DNA of 64,000 bases from Gloeomargaritales cyanobacterium VI4D9 (GCA_927797885.1 OV696605.1:3075157-3139156), one strand, 5' to 3'; shown: positions 28,178 through 37,699, numbered from the stretch's first letter. Notes: generated by a model not told the origin, from the letters alone. Program-made: numbers and translations.

Positions 28178-29902
28178 ATGGACGAAGCCACCCTGACCCA
28201 GCAGTTAGAAGCCCGTCTCAATGACAGCAGTTTAGTCCTGCAAGTTGCCTTTGCCGCCCCCTATGTGCAGGTGGTGATTAACCGCACCCAACTGCCCCCG
28301 GATTATCCCACTTTGAGCCAGCGCATTGCTGAATTATTGGGGCAAATCGGCATTCCAGAGATGCAATATGTTGCCGTTTACGGGCGGGTGTACGGTCAAG
28401 AAGAATTAGAATACGAAACTAGTTTAGCCATTGTGCCACCGGAACCTGTTGCCCCCAGTCCAGCAAGCACCAGTGAAAATCTTTTTTTAACCGCAGTTGC
28501 CGATACCCCTGCCCCCAGCGAACCCGAACCCTTTCACCTCGCCAAATACTGTTTTACCCGCAACCGGGCATTATTAACGGCTGATTTACCCAGCCCCAAA
28601 ATTGCCCTCGCAGAGTTACTCCGGGATTTTGATAGTTTTCTGGACTCAGAGAAGCAATTGATATTAGAGCAATTCAGTACTTTTTTACGCAATCCCGATG
28701 GGGTCAATACGGGAAATTGGTCGGAGGCAATGCGGGCGTGGTTGGGTAAAGTGCGGAACTTTGGGGATGAAGAAACCCGCAATATGGCGATTTGGCTAAG
28801 TCGTTATTGTGCCCACCCGGAGACCACCCTGGAGACGGTGCGGGGGGTGATCAAGGCGGCGAAGGAAGCGGCAAAAGAACGTGCCAGACAGGAGCGGGAA
28901 GCCCGTTTAGCCGAACGGCAAGCGAGAACGACATCGGGGGGACGGAGTCAGCCAAACACTTCTACTAACCGCCAGCAACGGGGAAGCACCCCACCTCGCC
29001 GCCCCAGAAGCCCTGCCGCCAAGGTGTTTGCCATTTTGGGGTTAATCGTAGCCACTGTGGTCAGCACCTGGTTTTTCCGGGGGTTTACCCTGGCATTGGA
29101 TGTGTTCAGCACCATCATATTCGTGTTCAGCTTTTTGGGGGGATGGTTTAGTGGTTTAACTAAGGCTAATGAGGGTTTGATTATCGGACGTGTGAGTACG
29201 ACAGCCCTTTTTACCTATTTAATTCTCGCCATTGTCCTGCTACCCATTGCTATTATTATTTATTTTATATTAGCCTTTCTCTTTGGGTTTTTAGTAATTC
29301 CCTATGTAGCCGCTCTGGCGGGGGGTATCGTGGGAGCTTTGGGTCGTTGGTTCCTAGAAGGTTTTGGGGAAGAGGACGAAGCTGAAGGGGTCAAATATGG
29401 CAGATTTTATGGCCTTGGTAAGGGCTTGTTGGTATTAACGTTGATAGCCCACTTTGCAGGGATTTTATGGGGTGGATTGCCGGGATTGGAGGGCTTTAGT
29501 TTGGGTGGTAATGAACAGCACCTCACAGAAATACCAAATTTTAGCGGTGAAAAGTGTGCGTCAATTCAACGAGGGATGACTGTTCGAGAAGTAGAAAAAA
29601 TTCTCAACGCCCCGCCCAACCAAGTTGGTTCCGTGAATGGGCAGACTGAATATGGATGGGAATATGAGAATGCAAAAATAGTTGTCGTTACGGAACAACA
29701 GATTGACGAACAAACTCTCTTCAATGAAGCTTTGTATCTCAAGAGTACCAACCCGGATATAACGCGAGAACAAGCGATGAAACACTTTGAAGGGAAGGGG
29801 ATATTCAGTCGTGATAAAAAAATTGTGGCAGTGGATAATTGTCTGGTCTGCACCACTGAAGAAACTTTAGGGGGTGGAAGCATCCGCAGTTGTAGTAATT
29901 AA
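28178..29902 (+). CDS. Large cyanobacterial membrane protein with BamE-like C-terminal domain, copy 1
   Basis: About 574 residues. Residues 1-75 form a compact domain (SSLVLQVAFAAPYVQVVINRTQLPP); 120-225 a helical domain (YCFTRNRALLTADLPSPKIALAELL); then a basic, Arg-rich linker; four to five membrane helices (about 285-445); and a C-terminal domain with FSGEKCASIQRGMTVREVEKILNAPPNQVG, which resembles the BamE/SmpA fold. Function unknown. It is duplicated at 30421-32325. Start at ATG 28178 with AAGGA upstream. Confidence 0.7.
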   Translation: MDEATLTQQLEARLNDSSLVLQVAFAAPYVQVVINRTQLPPDYPTLSQRIAELLGQIGIPEMQYVAVYGRVYGQEELEYETSLAIVPPEPVAPSPASTSENLFLTAVADTPAPSEPEPFHLAKYCFTRNRALLTADLPSPKIALAELLRDFDSFLDSEKQLILEQFSTFLRNPDGVNTGNWSEAMRAWLGKVRNFGDEETRNMAIWLSRYCAHPETTLETVRGVIKAAKEAAKERARQEREARLAERQARTTSGGRSQPNTSTNRQQRGSTPPRRPRSPAAKVFAILGLIVATVVSTWFFRGFTLALDVFSTIIFVFSFLGGWFSGLTKANEGLIIGRVSTTALFTYLILAIVLLPIAIIIYFILAFLFGFLVIPYVAALAGGIVGALGRWFLEGFGEEDEAEGVKYGRFYGLGKGLLVLTLIAHFAGILWGGLPGLEGFSLGGNEQHLTEIPNFSGEKCASIQRGMTVREVEKILNAPPNQVGSVNGQTEYGWEYENAKIVVVTEQQIDEQTLFNEALYLKSTNPDITREQAMKHFEGKGIFSRDKKIVAVDNCLVCTTEETLGGGSIRSCSN

Positions 29903-29919
29903 AGGGTAGTAGTAGGGAT

Positions 29920-30252
29920 GTGTCCCTGATCTTTACTTTTGGTAATTTTAAGATTAACCAGAGCAGACCTGATGCCACAATTCAACGAACTGAAAATGAA
30001 CGTTTTACCATTCAAAATGCCATTGATTTGATTGGTACTGGTGCAACAAGCATTGAGTCGGAGATTAGAGCAGGCCGACCTGGTTATGTCTGGAATTACG
30101 ACAATGCACGCATTGTTTTACTTTCAGATGACATATCTAAAGAAGGGGTTGTTGATGTGGTGGCGGTCTGTATGACTTGTGAAAAGACAAATACAGGAGG
30201 TACAGTCTGTCAGGGTCGAAATTTACTTGGTGACTTTGACTTTGATGAATAG
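29920..30252 (+). CDS. Short BamE-like fragment after copy 1
   Basis: A 110-residue frame from GTG 29920 whose second half (AIDLIGTGATSIESEI, then RAGRPGYVWNYDNARIVLL) mirrors the BamE-like tail of its neighbour, with the same WNYDNARI turn. It could be a stand-alone module or a leftover of an older tandem copy. Its last 220 bases are repeated almost unchanged at 32508-32731. Start is uncertain. Confidence 0.4.
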   Translation: MSLIFTFGNFKINQSRPDATIQRTENERFTIQNAIDLIGTGATSIESEIRAGRPGYVWNYDNARIVLLSDDISKEGVVDVVAVCMTCEKTNTGGTVCQGRNLLGDFDFDE

Positions 30253-30420
30253 GGTGGGTGGAGGTTGAGGGATGAATAAAATTTTCAAATATAGCAATCT
30301 CAGGGATTTATGCCAATATTCCATGCAACGGATTTCCCGTCTAAAATCGAGGCAAGCAAATACAGGTCAACAAAACGCCAATTGCACCCCTGAACCCAGA
30401 GGAAAGATTAAGGATTGGTT

Positions 30421-32325
30421 ATGGACGAAGCCACCCTGACTCGACAGTTAGAAGCCAGTTTGAATGACAGCAGTTTAGTCCTGCAAGTTGCCTTTGCTGT
30501 CCCCTACGTGCAGGTGGTGATTAACCGCACCCAACTCCCGCCGGATTATCCCGCCCTGAGCCAGCGTATCGCCGAGTTATTGGGGCAAATCGGCATTCCA
30601 GAGATGCAATATGTCGCCGTTTACGGACGGGTATATGGGCAAGAAGACTTAGAATATGAAACCAGTTTAGCCATCGTCGCACCGGCACCGACTGCCCCCA
30701 TCCCAGTTAGCAGTAGCGAAAATCCTTTTTTAACCGCAGTTGCCGATACTCCTGCCCCTAGCGAACCTGAACCGTTTAACCTTGCCAAATACTGTTTTAC
30801 CCGCAACCGGGCGTTATTAACGGCTGACTTACCCAGCCCCAAAATTGCCCTGGCAGAGTTACTCCGGGATTTTGATCATTTTCTGGACTCAGAGAAGCAA
30901 TTGATTTTAGAGCAATTCAGCACGTTTTTACGCAATCCTGATGGGGTCAATACGGCGAATTGGTCAGAGGAAATGCGGGCGTGGTTGGGGAAAGTGCGGA
31001 ACTTTGGGGATGAAGAAACCCGCAATATGGCGATTTGGTTGAGTCGTTATTGTGCCCACCCGGAGACCACTCTGGAGACGGTGCGGGGGGTAATCAAAGC
31101 GGCAGAGGAAGCGGCAAAAGAACGTGCCAGACAGGAGCGGGAAGCCCGTTTAGCCGAACGGCAAGGGAGGACGACCTCGGGGGGACGGAGCCATCCAACT
31201 GCTGATCATCGCCAGCAACGGGGAAGCACCCCACCTCACCGCCCCAGAAGCCCTGCCGCCAAGGTGTTTGCCCTTTTGGGGTTAATCGTGGTGACTGTGG
31301 TCAGCACCTGGTTTTTCCGGGGGATTACCCGTGCGTTGGATGTGTTCAGCACTGTCTTGTTTGTGATCGGCTTTTTGTTCGGATGGTTTGGTGGCTTAGC
31401 CAAAGTTAATACTATTGGAGGAGTTGATTCTGAGAACGAATTTCTTAAGATGATTTTTCCCGTCTATTTACTTATTGGGATTGTGCTTTCACCTATTACC
31501 ATCATCACTAAGGATGGTTTGACTCTTTGGCGTAGGAGTAAGCAAGTTTTTTTCGGACACTTACTTTTGGGGACTGTGCTTTCAGCTACTGCCATCATCA
31601 GTCTTTATATATTGAGCCTTTTGCTTGGTAGTGGGATAGTGATTTTTGGTGTGGCTTTGTTTGTCGGGGCTATCGTGGGATCATTGGGTTGTTGGCTCCT
31701 AGAGAGGTTTGGGGAAAATGACGAAGCAGAAGGGGTCAAATATGGCAGATTTTATGGTCTCAGCAAGACTGTGTTGTTGTGGACAGTAATAGCTCACTTT
31801 GCAGGGATTTTGTTAAGTGGATTGCCGGGATTGGAGGACTTTGAGTTTACCGGTACAGCGATACCAGATTTTAGCAATGAGAAATGTGCATCAATTCAAC
31901 AAGGGATGACTGTTCGAGAAGTAGAAAAAATTCTCAATGCTTTGCCTAAGACAGTTAGTTTTTCGGTTGATGGACGTGATGAATCTATATGGCGTGCTAA
32001 ATTTATATGGAACTATTACAATGGTCAAATAGAAGTCGTAACGGAAGAAATTATTGACAAATCTAATTTGCCTCCTGATAATAAGTATGCGAAGTATGGA
32101 CTTGGGGAATATAAATATTATGAATACTCTCATGAAGCAAAGAAGTACTTTAAAGAGAAAGGTATTTTTGATCGTGACAAAAAAATTGTTATAGTTCCTC
32201 AATGTGGGGTTTGCACCTGGGAACGTGCGCCAGAAGGAGGACTTGTGCGCCTTTGTGATAACTTTGAGGAACTTCCAAATCCTAGCAGTCCCCCTAACCT
32301 TGACGGAAGCGAAACTCCACAATAG
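30421..32325 (+). CDS. Large cyanobacterial membrane protein with BamE-like C-terminal domain, copy 2
   Basis: About 634 residues. The first 290 residues are nearly the same as copy 1, including the same YGRVYGQE and YCFTRNRALLTADLPSP segments. The membrane part then diverges, with an insertion containing two extra hydrophobic stretches (KMIFPVYLLIGIVLSPITII and HLLLGTVLSATAIISLYIL). The C-terminal BamE-like domain (CASIQQGMTVREVEKILNALP) is kept but with a longer, different tail. Good conservation at one end and drift at the other suggest gene conversion or different selection on the halves. Start at ATG 30421. Confidence 0.7.
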   Translation: MDEATLTRQLEASLNDSSLVLQVAFAVPYVQVVINRTQLPPDYPALSQRIAELLGQIGIPEMQYVAVYGRVYGQEDLEYETSLAIVAPAPTAPIPVSSSENPFLTAVADTPAPSEPEPFNLAKYCFTRNRALLTADLPSPKIALAELLRDFDHFLDSEKQLILEQFSTFLRNPDGVNTANWSEEMRAWLGKVRNFGDEETRNMAIWLSRYCAHPETTLETVRGVIKAAEEAAKERARQEREARLAERQGRTTSGGRSHPTADHRQQRGSTPPHRPRSPAAKVFALLGLIVVTVVSTWFFRGITRALDVFSTVLFVIGFLFGWFGGLAKVNTIGGVDSENEFLKMIFPVYLLIGIVLSPITIITKDGLTLWRRSKQVFFGHLLLGTVLSATAIISLYILSLLLGSGIVIFGVALFVGAIVGSLGCWLLERFGENDEAEGVKYGRFYGLSKTVLLWTVIAHFAGILLSGLPGLEDFEFTGTAIPDFSNEKCASIQQGMTVREVEKILNALPKTVSFSVDGRDESIWRAKFIWNYYNGQIEVVTEEIIDKSNLPPDNKYAKYGLGEYKYYEYSHEAKKYFKEKGIFDRDKKIVIVPQCGVCTWERAPEGGLVRLCDNFEELPNPSSPPNLDGSETPQ

Positions 32326-32394
32326 TGCATTGATCTGGAGTCCACACATTGCCGCAAATTCATGCTAATTGCAAAATGTGGACGGCTCTATAAT

Positions 32395-32424
32395 ACAGCC
32401 TGTCCATAAATTAAAGGATACAAA
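32395..32424. repeat. Shared 30-base motif, possible IS end
   Basis: ACAGCCTGTCCATAAATTAA followed by AGGATACAAA. Its reverse complement closely matches 62297-62326, beside an ISL3-like remnant. Likely an insertion-sequence end that is no longer attached to a transposase here. Confidence 0.35.
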
Positions 32425-32507
32425 GAATCTTATTTCCAAGGTTTAGTTTAATGAGGCTTAGAGCCGGTGGGTTTACAGCCGTATCCCCTAATTACTTAAT
32501 AGGCTGT

Positions 32508-32731
32508 AGAGCAGGCCGACCTGGTTATGTCTGGAATTACGACAATGCCCGCATTGTTTTACTTTCAGATGACATATCTAAAGAAGGGGTTGTTGATGTG
32601 GTGGCGGTCTGTATGGCTTGTGAAAAGACAAATACAGGAGGTACAGTCTGTCAGGGTCGAAATTTACTTGGTGACTTTGACTTTGATAAATAGGGTGGGT
32701 GGAGGTTGAGTGATGAATAAAGTTTTCAAAT
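32508..32731 (+). pseudogene. Truncated second copy of the short BamE-like fragment
   Basis: Almost base-for-base the same as 30067-30289 (only a handful of changes), but the upstream half is missing and the join is to unrelated sequence. It encodes RAGRPGYVWNYDNARIVLL and CMACEKTNTGG. It marks the end of the tandem duplication 28.1-32.7 kb. Confidence 0.6.
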
Positions 32732-32734
32732 AAA

Positions 32735-32854
32735 TATAGCAATCCTACTTGATTTGCATACAAAAAGTTTCCAGAACCATACACCGCAGGTGCTTCTTTT
32801 TTGGGGGCGGTGCCCCTGCGACCCCCTGTTCCATTTTCATTTAGGATTGCTATA
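32735..32854. mobile_element. Family-A MITE, copy 1
   Basis: A 120-base element with perfect inverted ends TATAGCAATCCTA and TAGGATTGCTATA; the middle has GGGGGCGGTGCCCCTGCGAC. The TA at each edge is the target duplication usual for IS630/Tc1-mariner-type elements. It carries about 20 extra bases relative to the copies at 55962 and 62098. Confidence 0.8.
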
Positions 32855-33120
32855 CCTAGAATTTGGCGCAACCAGGCTAAGTTTTACACAGACTTTTGGC
32901 AAGTCTATCGGGAGGTGATCCCTCTAAAACAACACGAAAGAGTTTCCAAAGGTAGTGGAAAAACTTCTTATATTGAGCGATTTAACAATACCTTGAGGCA
33001 ACAAATTGGGCACCTTGCCCGGAAAACTTTATTTTTTTCCAAAACCTTAAAAAAATCACATTGGTATCGTCTTTAATTTCATCCATCACTATAATGAAGT
33101 ATTACTTGGATAGCACTACC
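32855..33120 (+). pseudogene. IS1-family transposase, 3-prime remnant with frameshift
   Basis: The reading frame encodes the IS1 (InsB-type) C-terminal region: HERVSKGSGKTSYIERFNNT and LRQQIGHLARKTLFFSKTL. It is then shifted within a run of A near 33052 and continues as NHIGIVFNFIHHYNEVLLG. The element ends in TTACTTGGATAGCACTACC (33102-33120). The 5-prime part is missing, replaced by the family-A MITE. It is not functional. Confidence 0.8.
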
Positions 33121-33150
33121 TGATAAACCCTGATAAACAAGGAGAAAACA

Positions 33151-33579
33151 ATGGTCGCTCTGAAATTACCCCCCACCCTACAACTCACTAGGGAAGTATT
33201 TGAACGACTGTGTCGGCAGAACCCCGATTTGCGCCTCGAACGCACCGCCTAAGGAGAATTGATCGCTATGGCTCTCGCTGGCAGTGAAACTGGATATTAC
33301 AATACCGATCTGCTCGGTCAACTGTGGCAATGGCATCGCCAGAAGCAACTGGCAATAGTACTGGATTCTTCCGCTGGTTTTACCCTGCCCAATGGAGCCA
33401 TCCGCTCACCCAATGCCGCTTGAATTAACGCATCTCGTTGGAATGCTCTCACGCCTGAACAACGCCGCTGTTTTGCGCCCCTCTGTCCCGATTTTGTTTT
33501 AGAACTCCAATCCCCCAGCGATGACTTGTCCACCCTGCAAGCCAAGCTACAAAAATACATGGAAAATGGCGCACAATAA
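33151..33579 (+). pseudogene. Uma2 (DUF820) pseudogene with two in-frame stops
   Basis: Reads as a Uma2 protein in one unbroken frame of 142 codons except for TAA at 33250 and TGA at 33421: MVALKLPPTLQLTREVFERL, GSETGYYNTDLLGQLWQWHR, DSSAGFTLPNGAIRSP, LCPDFVLELQSPSDDLSTL. The frame ends at 33577-33579, short of the usual C terminus. Since only point stops and no indels are seen, decay is recent. AAGGAGAAAACA before the ATG is a good relic ribosome binding site. Confidence 0.8.
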
Positions 33580-33617
33580 AAATGTAGAGCAGATCGGGAT
33601 GGGGCAAAGCGCTACGC

Positions 33618-33734
33618 GCCAGCAAAGCTGAACGCCTGACCTTAAAAAATTGGATGTGGAGACTGAGTAAGACCACTGAGCCTCAAGGCTTGGCGGTATC
33701 AGTCTGTGAAACGTCAAGAATCCCTGTCTTTTAG
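33618..33734 (+). pseudogene. Possible TnpB tail and right end of an IS200/IS605-type element
   Basis: The frame ending TAG at 33732 reads EPQGLAVSVCETSRIPVF, which looks like the conserved C-terminal tail of cyanobacterial TnpB-type proteins, where the coding end overlaps the right-end hairpin region (AGAATCCCTGTC...). Recognition is from memory of this tail and the element is otherwise absent, so the call is tentative. Confidence 0.35.
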
Positions 33735-33797
33735 AACAAAGAGTATGTCAAAATGTAGGTTTAGTTGTCGGGCTCGTTTGTTTGAGGTATCTTCACG

Positions 33798-34901
33798 ATT
33801 TCCCTTCCCCTTGCGATTGTCCTAGGCACCCGCCCAGAGGCCATTAAACTCGCCCCAGTGATTCAGGTTTTACGCCAAAACCCCCGCTGGCAGGTCACGG
33901 TGATTACGACCGGTCAACACCGGGAAATGGTCGCTCAAATCTTAAGCTGGTTTGATTTACAGTGTGATTACGATTTGGAAATTATGCAACCGGGGCAAAC
34001 CCTGGAGCAAATTACCTGTCGGACGTTGGAACGGTTGCCCCCTTTGCTGAAAACCCTCCAACCCCGGTTGGTATTGGTGCAGGGGGATACGACCACGGCC
34101 TTTGCGGCGGCTCTGGCGAGTTTTTATCAACGCCTTCCCATCGGTCATGTGGAAGCAGGGTTACGCACGGATGACCTGTTCAGCCCGTACCCGGAGGAGG
34201 CGAACCGCCGGCTGATTTCCCAGATTGCCCAGTTGCATTTTGCTCCTACCCCCCTGGCGGTGCAGTACCTGGAACAATCCCGGGTGACTGGACAAATTCA
34301 TCACACGGGCAATACGGTGATTGATGCCCTGTTCCAGGTGGCGGCCCAGCAGCCCGCTTGCTCCATCCCCGGTTTGGATTGGCAAAAGTACCGGGTACTG
34401 CTGGCGACGGTGCATCGCCGGGAACATTGGGGGGAACCCCTGGCTCGGATTGCTCAGGCGTTTTTGGGGATTTTGGCGCAGGTGCCGGATACTGCCCTGG
34501 TACTGCCGCTCCACCCCAATCCCCAGGTACAAGCGGTCCTTAAGCCCATGCTGGCGAACCATCCCCGCATTTTTTTGACCCCGCCCCTGGACTACCCGCA
34601 ACTGGTGGCCGCCATGCAGAAGTGTTATTTGATTCTCACCGACTCCGGCGGCATTCAGGAGGAAGCCCCTGCCCTGGGCAAACCGGTTTTGGTCCTGCGA
34701 GACACCACCGAACGCCCGGAGGCCATTGCGGCAGGAACGGCGGCACTGGTGGGAACCGATACAGACAAAATTATTACCAAAGCCGTCGAATTGCTCCAAG
34801 AACCCCAGCAGTACGCTCAGATGGCGAATGCGGTGAACCCGTTTGGGGATGGCAAAGCGGCTCAACGTATTGATAAAATTATTACAGAATACTTAAGCTA
34901 A
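33798..34901 (+). CDS. wecB: UDP-N-acetylglucosamine 2-epimerase (non-hydrolysing), apparent ATT start
   Basis: About 367 residues, the family norm. It interconverts UDP-GlcNAc and UDP-ManNAc for surface polysaccharide. Signatures: LAIVLGTRPEAIKLAPVI at the N terminus, VQGDTTTAFAAALAS, GHVEAGLRTDDLFSPYPEEANRR, HRREHWGEPL and LTDSGGIQEEAPALGKPVLVLR. An ATG- or GTG-started reading would begin at 33858 and lose the P-loop-like GTRPEA motif. In the true frame the first stop upstream is TGA 33783 and the only sensible starts are ATT 33798 (giving SLPLAIVLGTRPEAIK) with GAGG nine bases upstream. radA follows after five bases. Confidence 0.88.
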   Translation: MSLPLAIVLGTRPEAIKLAPVIQVLRQNPRWQVTVITTGQHREMVAQILSWFDLQCDYDLEIMQPGQTLEQITCRTLERLPPLLKTLQPRLVLVQGDTTTAFAAALASFYQRLPIGHVEAGLRTDDLFSPYPEEANRRLISQIAQLHFAPTPLAVQYLEQSRVTGQIHHTGNTVIDALFQVAAQQPACSIPGLDWQKYRVLLATVHRREHWGEPLARIAQAFLGILAQVPDTALVLPLHPNPQVQAVLKPMLANHPRIFLTPPLDYPQLVAAMQKCYLILTDSGGIQEEAPALGKPVLVLRDTTERPEAIAAGTAALVGTDTDKIITKAVELLQEPQQYAQMANAVNPFGDGKAAQRIDKIITEYLS

Positions 34902-34906
34902 AGCCC

Positions 34907-36283
34907 ATGGCGAAAAGCCGCAGTCACTACATTTGCCGGGAATGTGGGGCGGAGTACAGCCAGTATTTTGGTCAGTGCCGCAACTGTGGGACGTGGAATA
35001 GTTTGGATGAGGTGGCGGTGCTCCCAGAGCGGGGGCGGAAATGGCGCAGTGGGGGGATAGCGCAACCCCGGCAGGCTTTGCCCTTGTCCCAGGTCAGCGA
35101 CCAGGATTGGCGGCGGTTGTCCACGGGGTCGGGGGAGTTTGACCGGGTGTTGGGGGGCGGTATTGTCCCCGGTTCTCTGGTGCTGGTGGCAGGGGATGCG
35201 GGGATCGGCAAGTCAACGTTGTTATTACAAACGCTGGCGAATTTGGCAGGGCAGATGCCGGTTTTATACGTCTGTGCGGAGGAGTCGGCGCAACAGGTGA
35301 AATTGCGGGCCAAGCGGTTGACCACGGGGGCGGATGGGGAGCAGTTGTACCTCTTGGCGGAAACCCAGCTGGAGGCGATTCTGGCGGAATTGGACAGTCT
35401 GCATCCCCCGGTGGCGGTGATTGACAGTATTCAAGCCCTGATGTATGCGGCTTTGACTTCGGCTCCGGGTTCGGTGGCGCAGGTGCGGGAATGTACGGCG
35501 GCCTTGATGCGGGTGGCGAAGCAAAATCATACGGCGTTATTTATCGTTGGACATATTACCAAGGAGGGGGCAATTGCCGGGCCAAAAGTATTGGAGCATT
35601 TGGTGGATACGGTGCTGTATTTTGAGGGGGATGCCTTTGCCAATTTTCGCTTGTTACGGGCGGGGAAAAATCGCTTTGGCCCCAGTTATGAATTGGGGAT
35701 TTTTGAGATGACGCCACAGGGCTTAAAAGAAGTCACGAATCCTTCGGTTTTATTCCTCAGCCATCGGGAATCGCCAGCGCCGGGAGTGGCCACCATTGTC
35801 GCCTGCGAAGCCAGCCGTCCTCTACTTGTAGAAATTCAGGCATTAGTTAGCCCCACCAGCTATGGCACGCCCCGGCGGGTGGCCACGGGTATTGATTACA
35901 ATCGGTTGGTGCAAATTTTGGCGGTGTTAGAAAAGCATCTGGGCGTTCCCCTGGCGAAATTTGATGTGTATGTGGCTTCGGCGGGGGGGTTAGGGGTGTC
36001 GGAACCGGCGGCGGATTTGGGCATTGCTTTGGCGGTGATGGCGAGTTTTCGCAATTGTTTGGTCAAGCCGCAAACGGTGTTGATTGGGGAATTAGGTTTA
36101 AGTGGGCAAATCCGGCCGGTGCAACAATTAGAAACCCGGCTAAAGGAAGCGGTAAAATTGGGCTTTCAACGGGCGATTATTCCCATGAATAACACTGAGG
36201 CTATCCCTGGGTTGGAACTGATTCCTGTGCAACGAATTTTGGCGGCGATTTTGGCGGCACTGCCAGTGGCGGAAGGGGGTTGA
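34907..36283 (+). CDS. radA: DNA repair protein RadA (Sms)
   Basis: A 458-residue RadA. An N-terminal zinc finger uses C10, C13, C24 and C27 (YICRECGAEYSQYFGQCRNC). The RecA-like core has Walker A GDAGIGKST and the RadA-specific KNRFG motif. The C-terminal Lon-like domain has VATGIDYNRL and EPAADLGIALAVM. RadA drives branch migration in recombination. It is 5 bases after wecB and 21 before aroC, an unusual but probably operonic grouping. Confidence 0.97.
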   Translation: MAKSRSHYICRECGAEYSQYFGQCRNCGTWNSLDEVAVLPERGRKWRSGGIAQPRQALPLSQVSDQDWRRLSTGSGEFDRVLGGGIVPGSLVLVAGDAGIGKSTLLLQTLANLAGQMPVLYVCAEESAQQVKLRAKRLTTGADGEQLYLLAETQLEAILAELDSLHPPVAVIDSIQALMYAALTSAPGSVAQVRECTAALMRVAKQNHTALFIVGHITKEGAIAGPKVLEHLVDTVLYFEGDAFANFRLLRAGKNRFGPSYELGIFEMTPQGLKEVTNPSVLFLSHRESPAPGVATIVACEASRPLLVEIQALVSPTSYGTPRRVATGIDYNRLVQILAVLEKHLGVPLAKFDVYVASAGGLGVSEPAADLGIALAVMASFRNCLVKPQTVLIGELGLSGQIRPVQQLETRLKEAVKLGFQRAIIPMNNTEAIPGLELIPVQRILAAILAALPVAEGG

Positions 36284-36304
36284 GATGCTGGCACAATAAA
36301 AACT

Positions 36305-37396
36305 ATGGGGAATACGTTTGGGCATTTATTTCGGATTACTACCTTTGGGGAGTCCCACGGGGGGGCGGTGGGGGTGGTCGTCGATGGCTGTCCGCCCCGT
36401 TTGCCTTTGCAGGTGGCGGAGATTCAGGCGGAACTCGACCGGCGCCGTCCAGGGCAAAGCAAAATTACCACGCCCCGCCAGGAACTGGATCGGTGTGAAA
36501 TTCTCTCCGGGGTGTTTGAGGGGCAGACCTTGGGTACGCCGATTTTGCTCCTGGTGAAAAATCAGGATGCCCGTAGCCAGGACTATCAGGACATGGCCAG
36601 CACGTTTCGCCCTTCCCATGCGGATGCCACCTATCAGGCCAAGTACGGCATTCGCAATTGGCAGGGGGGGGGACGGGCTTCCGCCAGGGAAACGATTGGG
36701 CGGGTGGCGGCCGGGGCGATTGCCAAAAAAATTCTGCGGCAGGTGGCGGGGACGGAAATTTTAGCCTACGTGGAGCGGGTGAAGGATTTGCAGGCCTGCG
36801 TTGACCCCGAACGGGTGACCCTGGCGGAGATTGAGAGCAATATCCTGCGCTGTCCAGACCCGGAAATGGCCGCCCAAGCCATTGATTTAATTGACACCTA
36901 CCGCAAGGAGGGCAATTCCGTCGGGGGGGTGGTGGGCTGTGTGGCCCGCTCGGTGCCGGTGGGGTTGGGGGCACCCGTATTTGACAAGTTGGAGGCGGAT
37001 TTAGCCAAGGCGGTGATGTCTCTGCCTGCCAGCAAAGGGTTTGAAATCGGCTCCGGGTTTGCCGGAACGACGCTGACTGGGCGGGAACACAACGACGAAT
37101 TTTACCGGGACGAGCAAGGCCGGATTCGCACCCGTACCAACCGTTCCGGGGGCATCCAGGGGGGCATCAGCAACGGCGAAACGATCTATCTGCGGGTGGC
37201 CTTCAAACCCACGGCGACCATTTTGCAACCCCAGGCGACGGTCACCCAAGACGCTGAGGAAGTGGTTCTGACACCGAGAGGCCGCCATGACCCTTGCGTG
37301 TTACCCCGGGCGGTACCGATGGTGGAAGCGATGGTTGCCCTGGTGCTCTGTGACCACCTGCTCCGCCACCAGGCTCAGTGTCGGCTATGGGAGTAA
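36305..37396 (+). CDS. aroC: Chorismate synthase
   Basis: A 363-residue enzyme that turns EPSP into chorismate using reduced FMN, the last common step to aromatic amino acids. Signatures: [49 protein letters not shown] and [15 protein letters not shown]. Starts ATG 36305, with length and ends typical. A family-A MITE begins 27 bases after the stop. Confidence 0.97.
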   Translation: MGNTFGHLFRITTFGESHGGAVGVVVDGCPPRLPLQVAEIQAELDRRRPGQSKITTPRQELDRCEILSGVFEGQTLGTPILLLVKNQDARSQDYQDMASTFRPSHADATYQAKYGIRNWQGGGRASARETIGRVAAGAIAKKILRQVAGTEILAYVERVKDLQACVDPERVTLAEIESNILRCPDPEMAAQAIDLIDTYRKEGNSVGGVVGCVARSVPVGLGAPVFDKLEADLAKAVMSLPASKGFEIGSGFAGTTLTGREHNDEFYRDEQGRIRTRTNRSGGIQGGISNGETIYLRVAFKPTATILQPQATVTQDAEEVVLTPRGRHDPCVLPRAVPMVEAMVALVLCDHLLRHQAQCRLWE

Positions 37397-37422
37397 TTTT
37401 TAATCAGGCTTTTTCTAATCTG

Positions 37423-37514
37423 TAGCAATCCTAGTTGGTTAATCAACAAAAATTTTCCAGAACCAAGGACGGGGGCGATGCCCTGCAACCCTAAGCCCTA
37501 CTGGGATTGCTATA
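37423..37514. mobile_element. Family-A MITE, copy 2 (shortened)
   Basis: A 92-base copy with ends TAGCAATCCTAG and GGGATTGCTATA and the inner GGGGGCGATGCCCTGC. It is more decayed than the copies at 55962 and 62098. Confidence 0.7.
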
Positions 37515-37699
37515 TTATTGCCAGACCATCATTGAAAAGGCTCCGGCATATTTCGCCGCCTGTGCGAATATCCCCGCTTTGGGCAGGGGTCAAGAACTTG
37601 AACCAATCTGTTAATGTAAATACGGATGTGAGGAAGGAACGTTGTGGCGCGTCTCATCGCTGTCTGGGGCAAAGTAGTTGAGCCGCTGGGGGGGTCATC
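37515..37699 (+). other. Non-coding stretch with a possible short leader peptide
   Basis: Nothing is seen in 37515-37630. GTG 37644, with GAGGAAGGAAC upstream, opens a 22-codon frame (ARLIAVWGKVVEPLGG...) ending at TAG 37712, overlapping the glycosyltransferase start in another frame. It could be a coupled leader peptide or chance. Confidence 0.3.

Noticed and set aside
34161-34865. Minus-strand frame opposite wecB
   Set aside because: Shadow of a conserved gene; no recognisable motifs.
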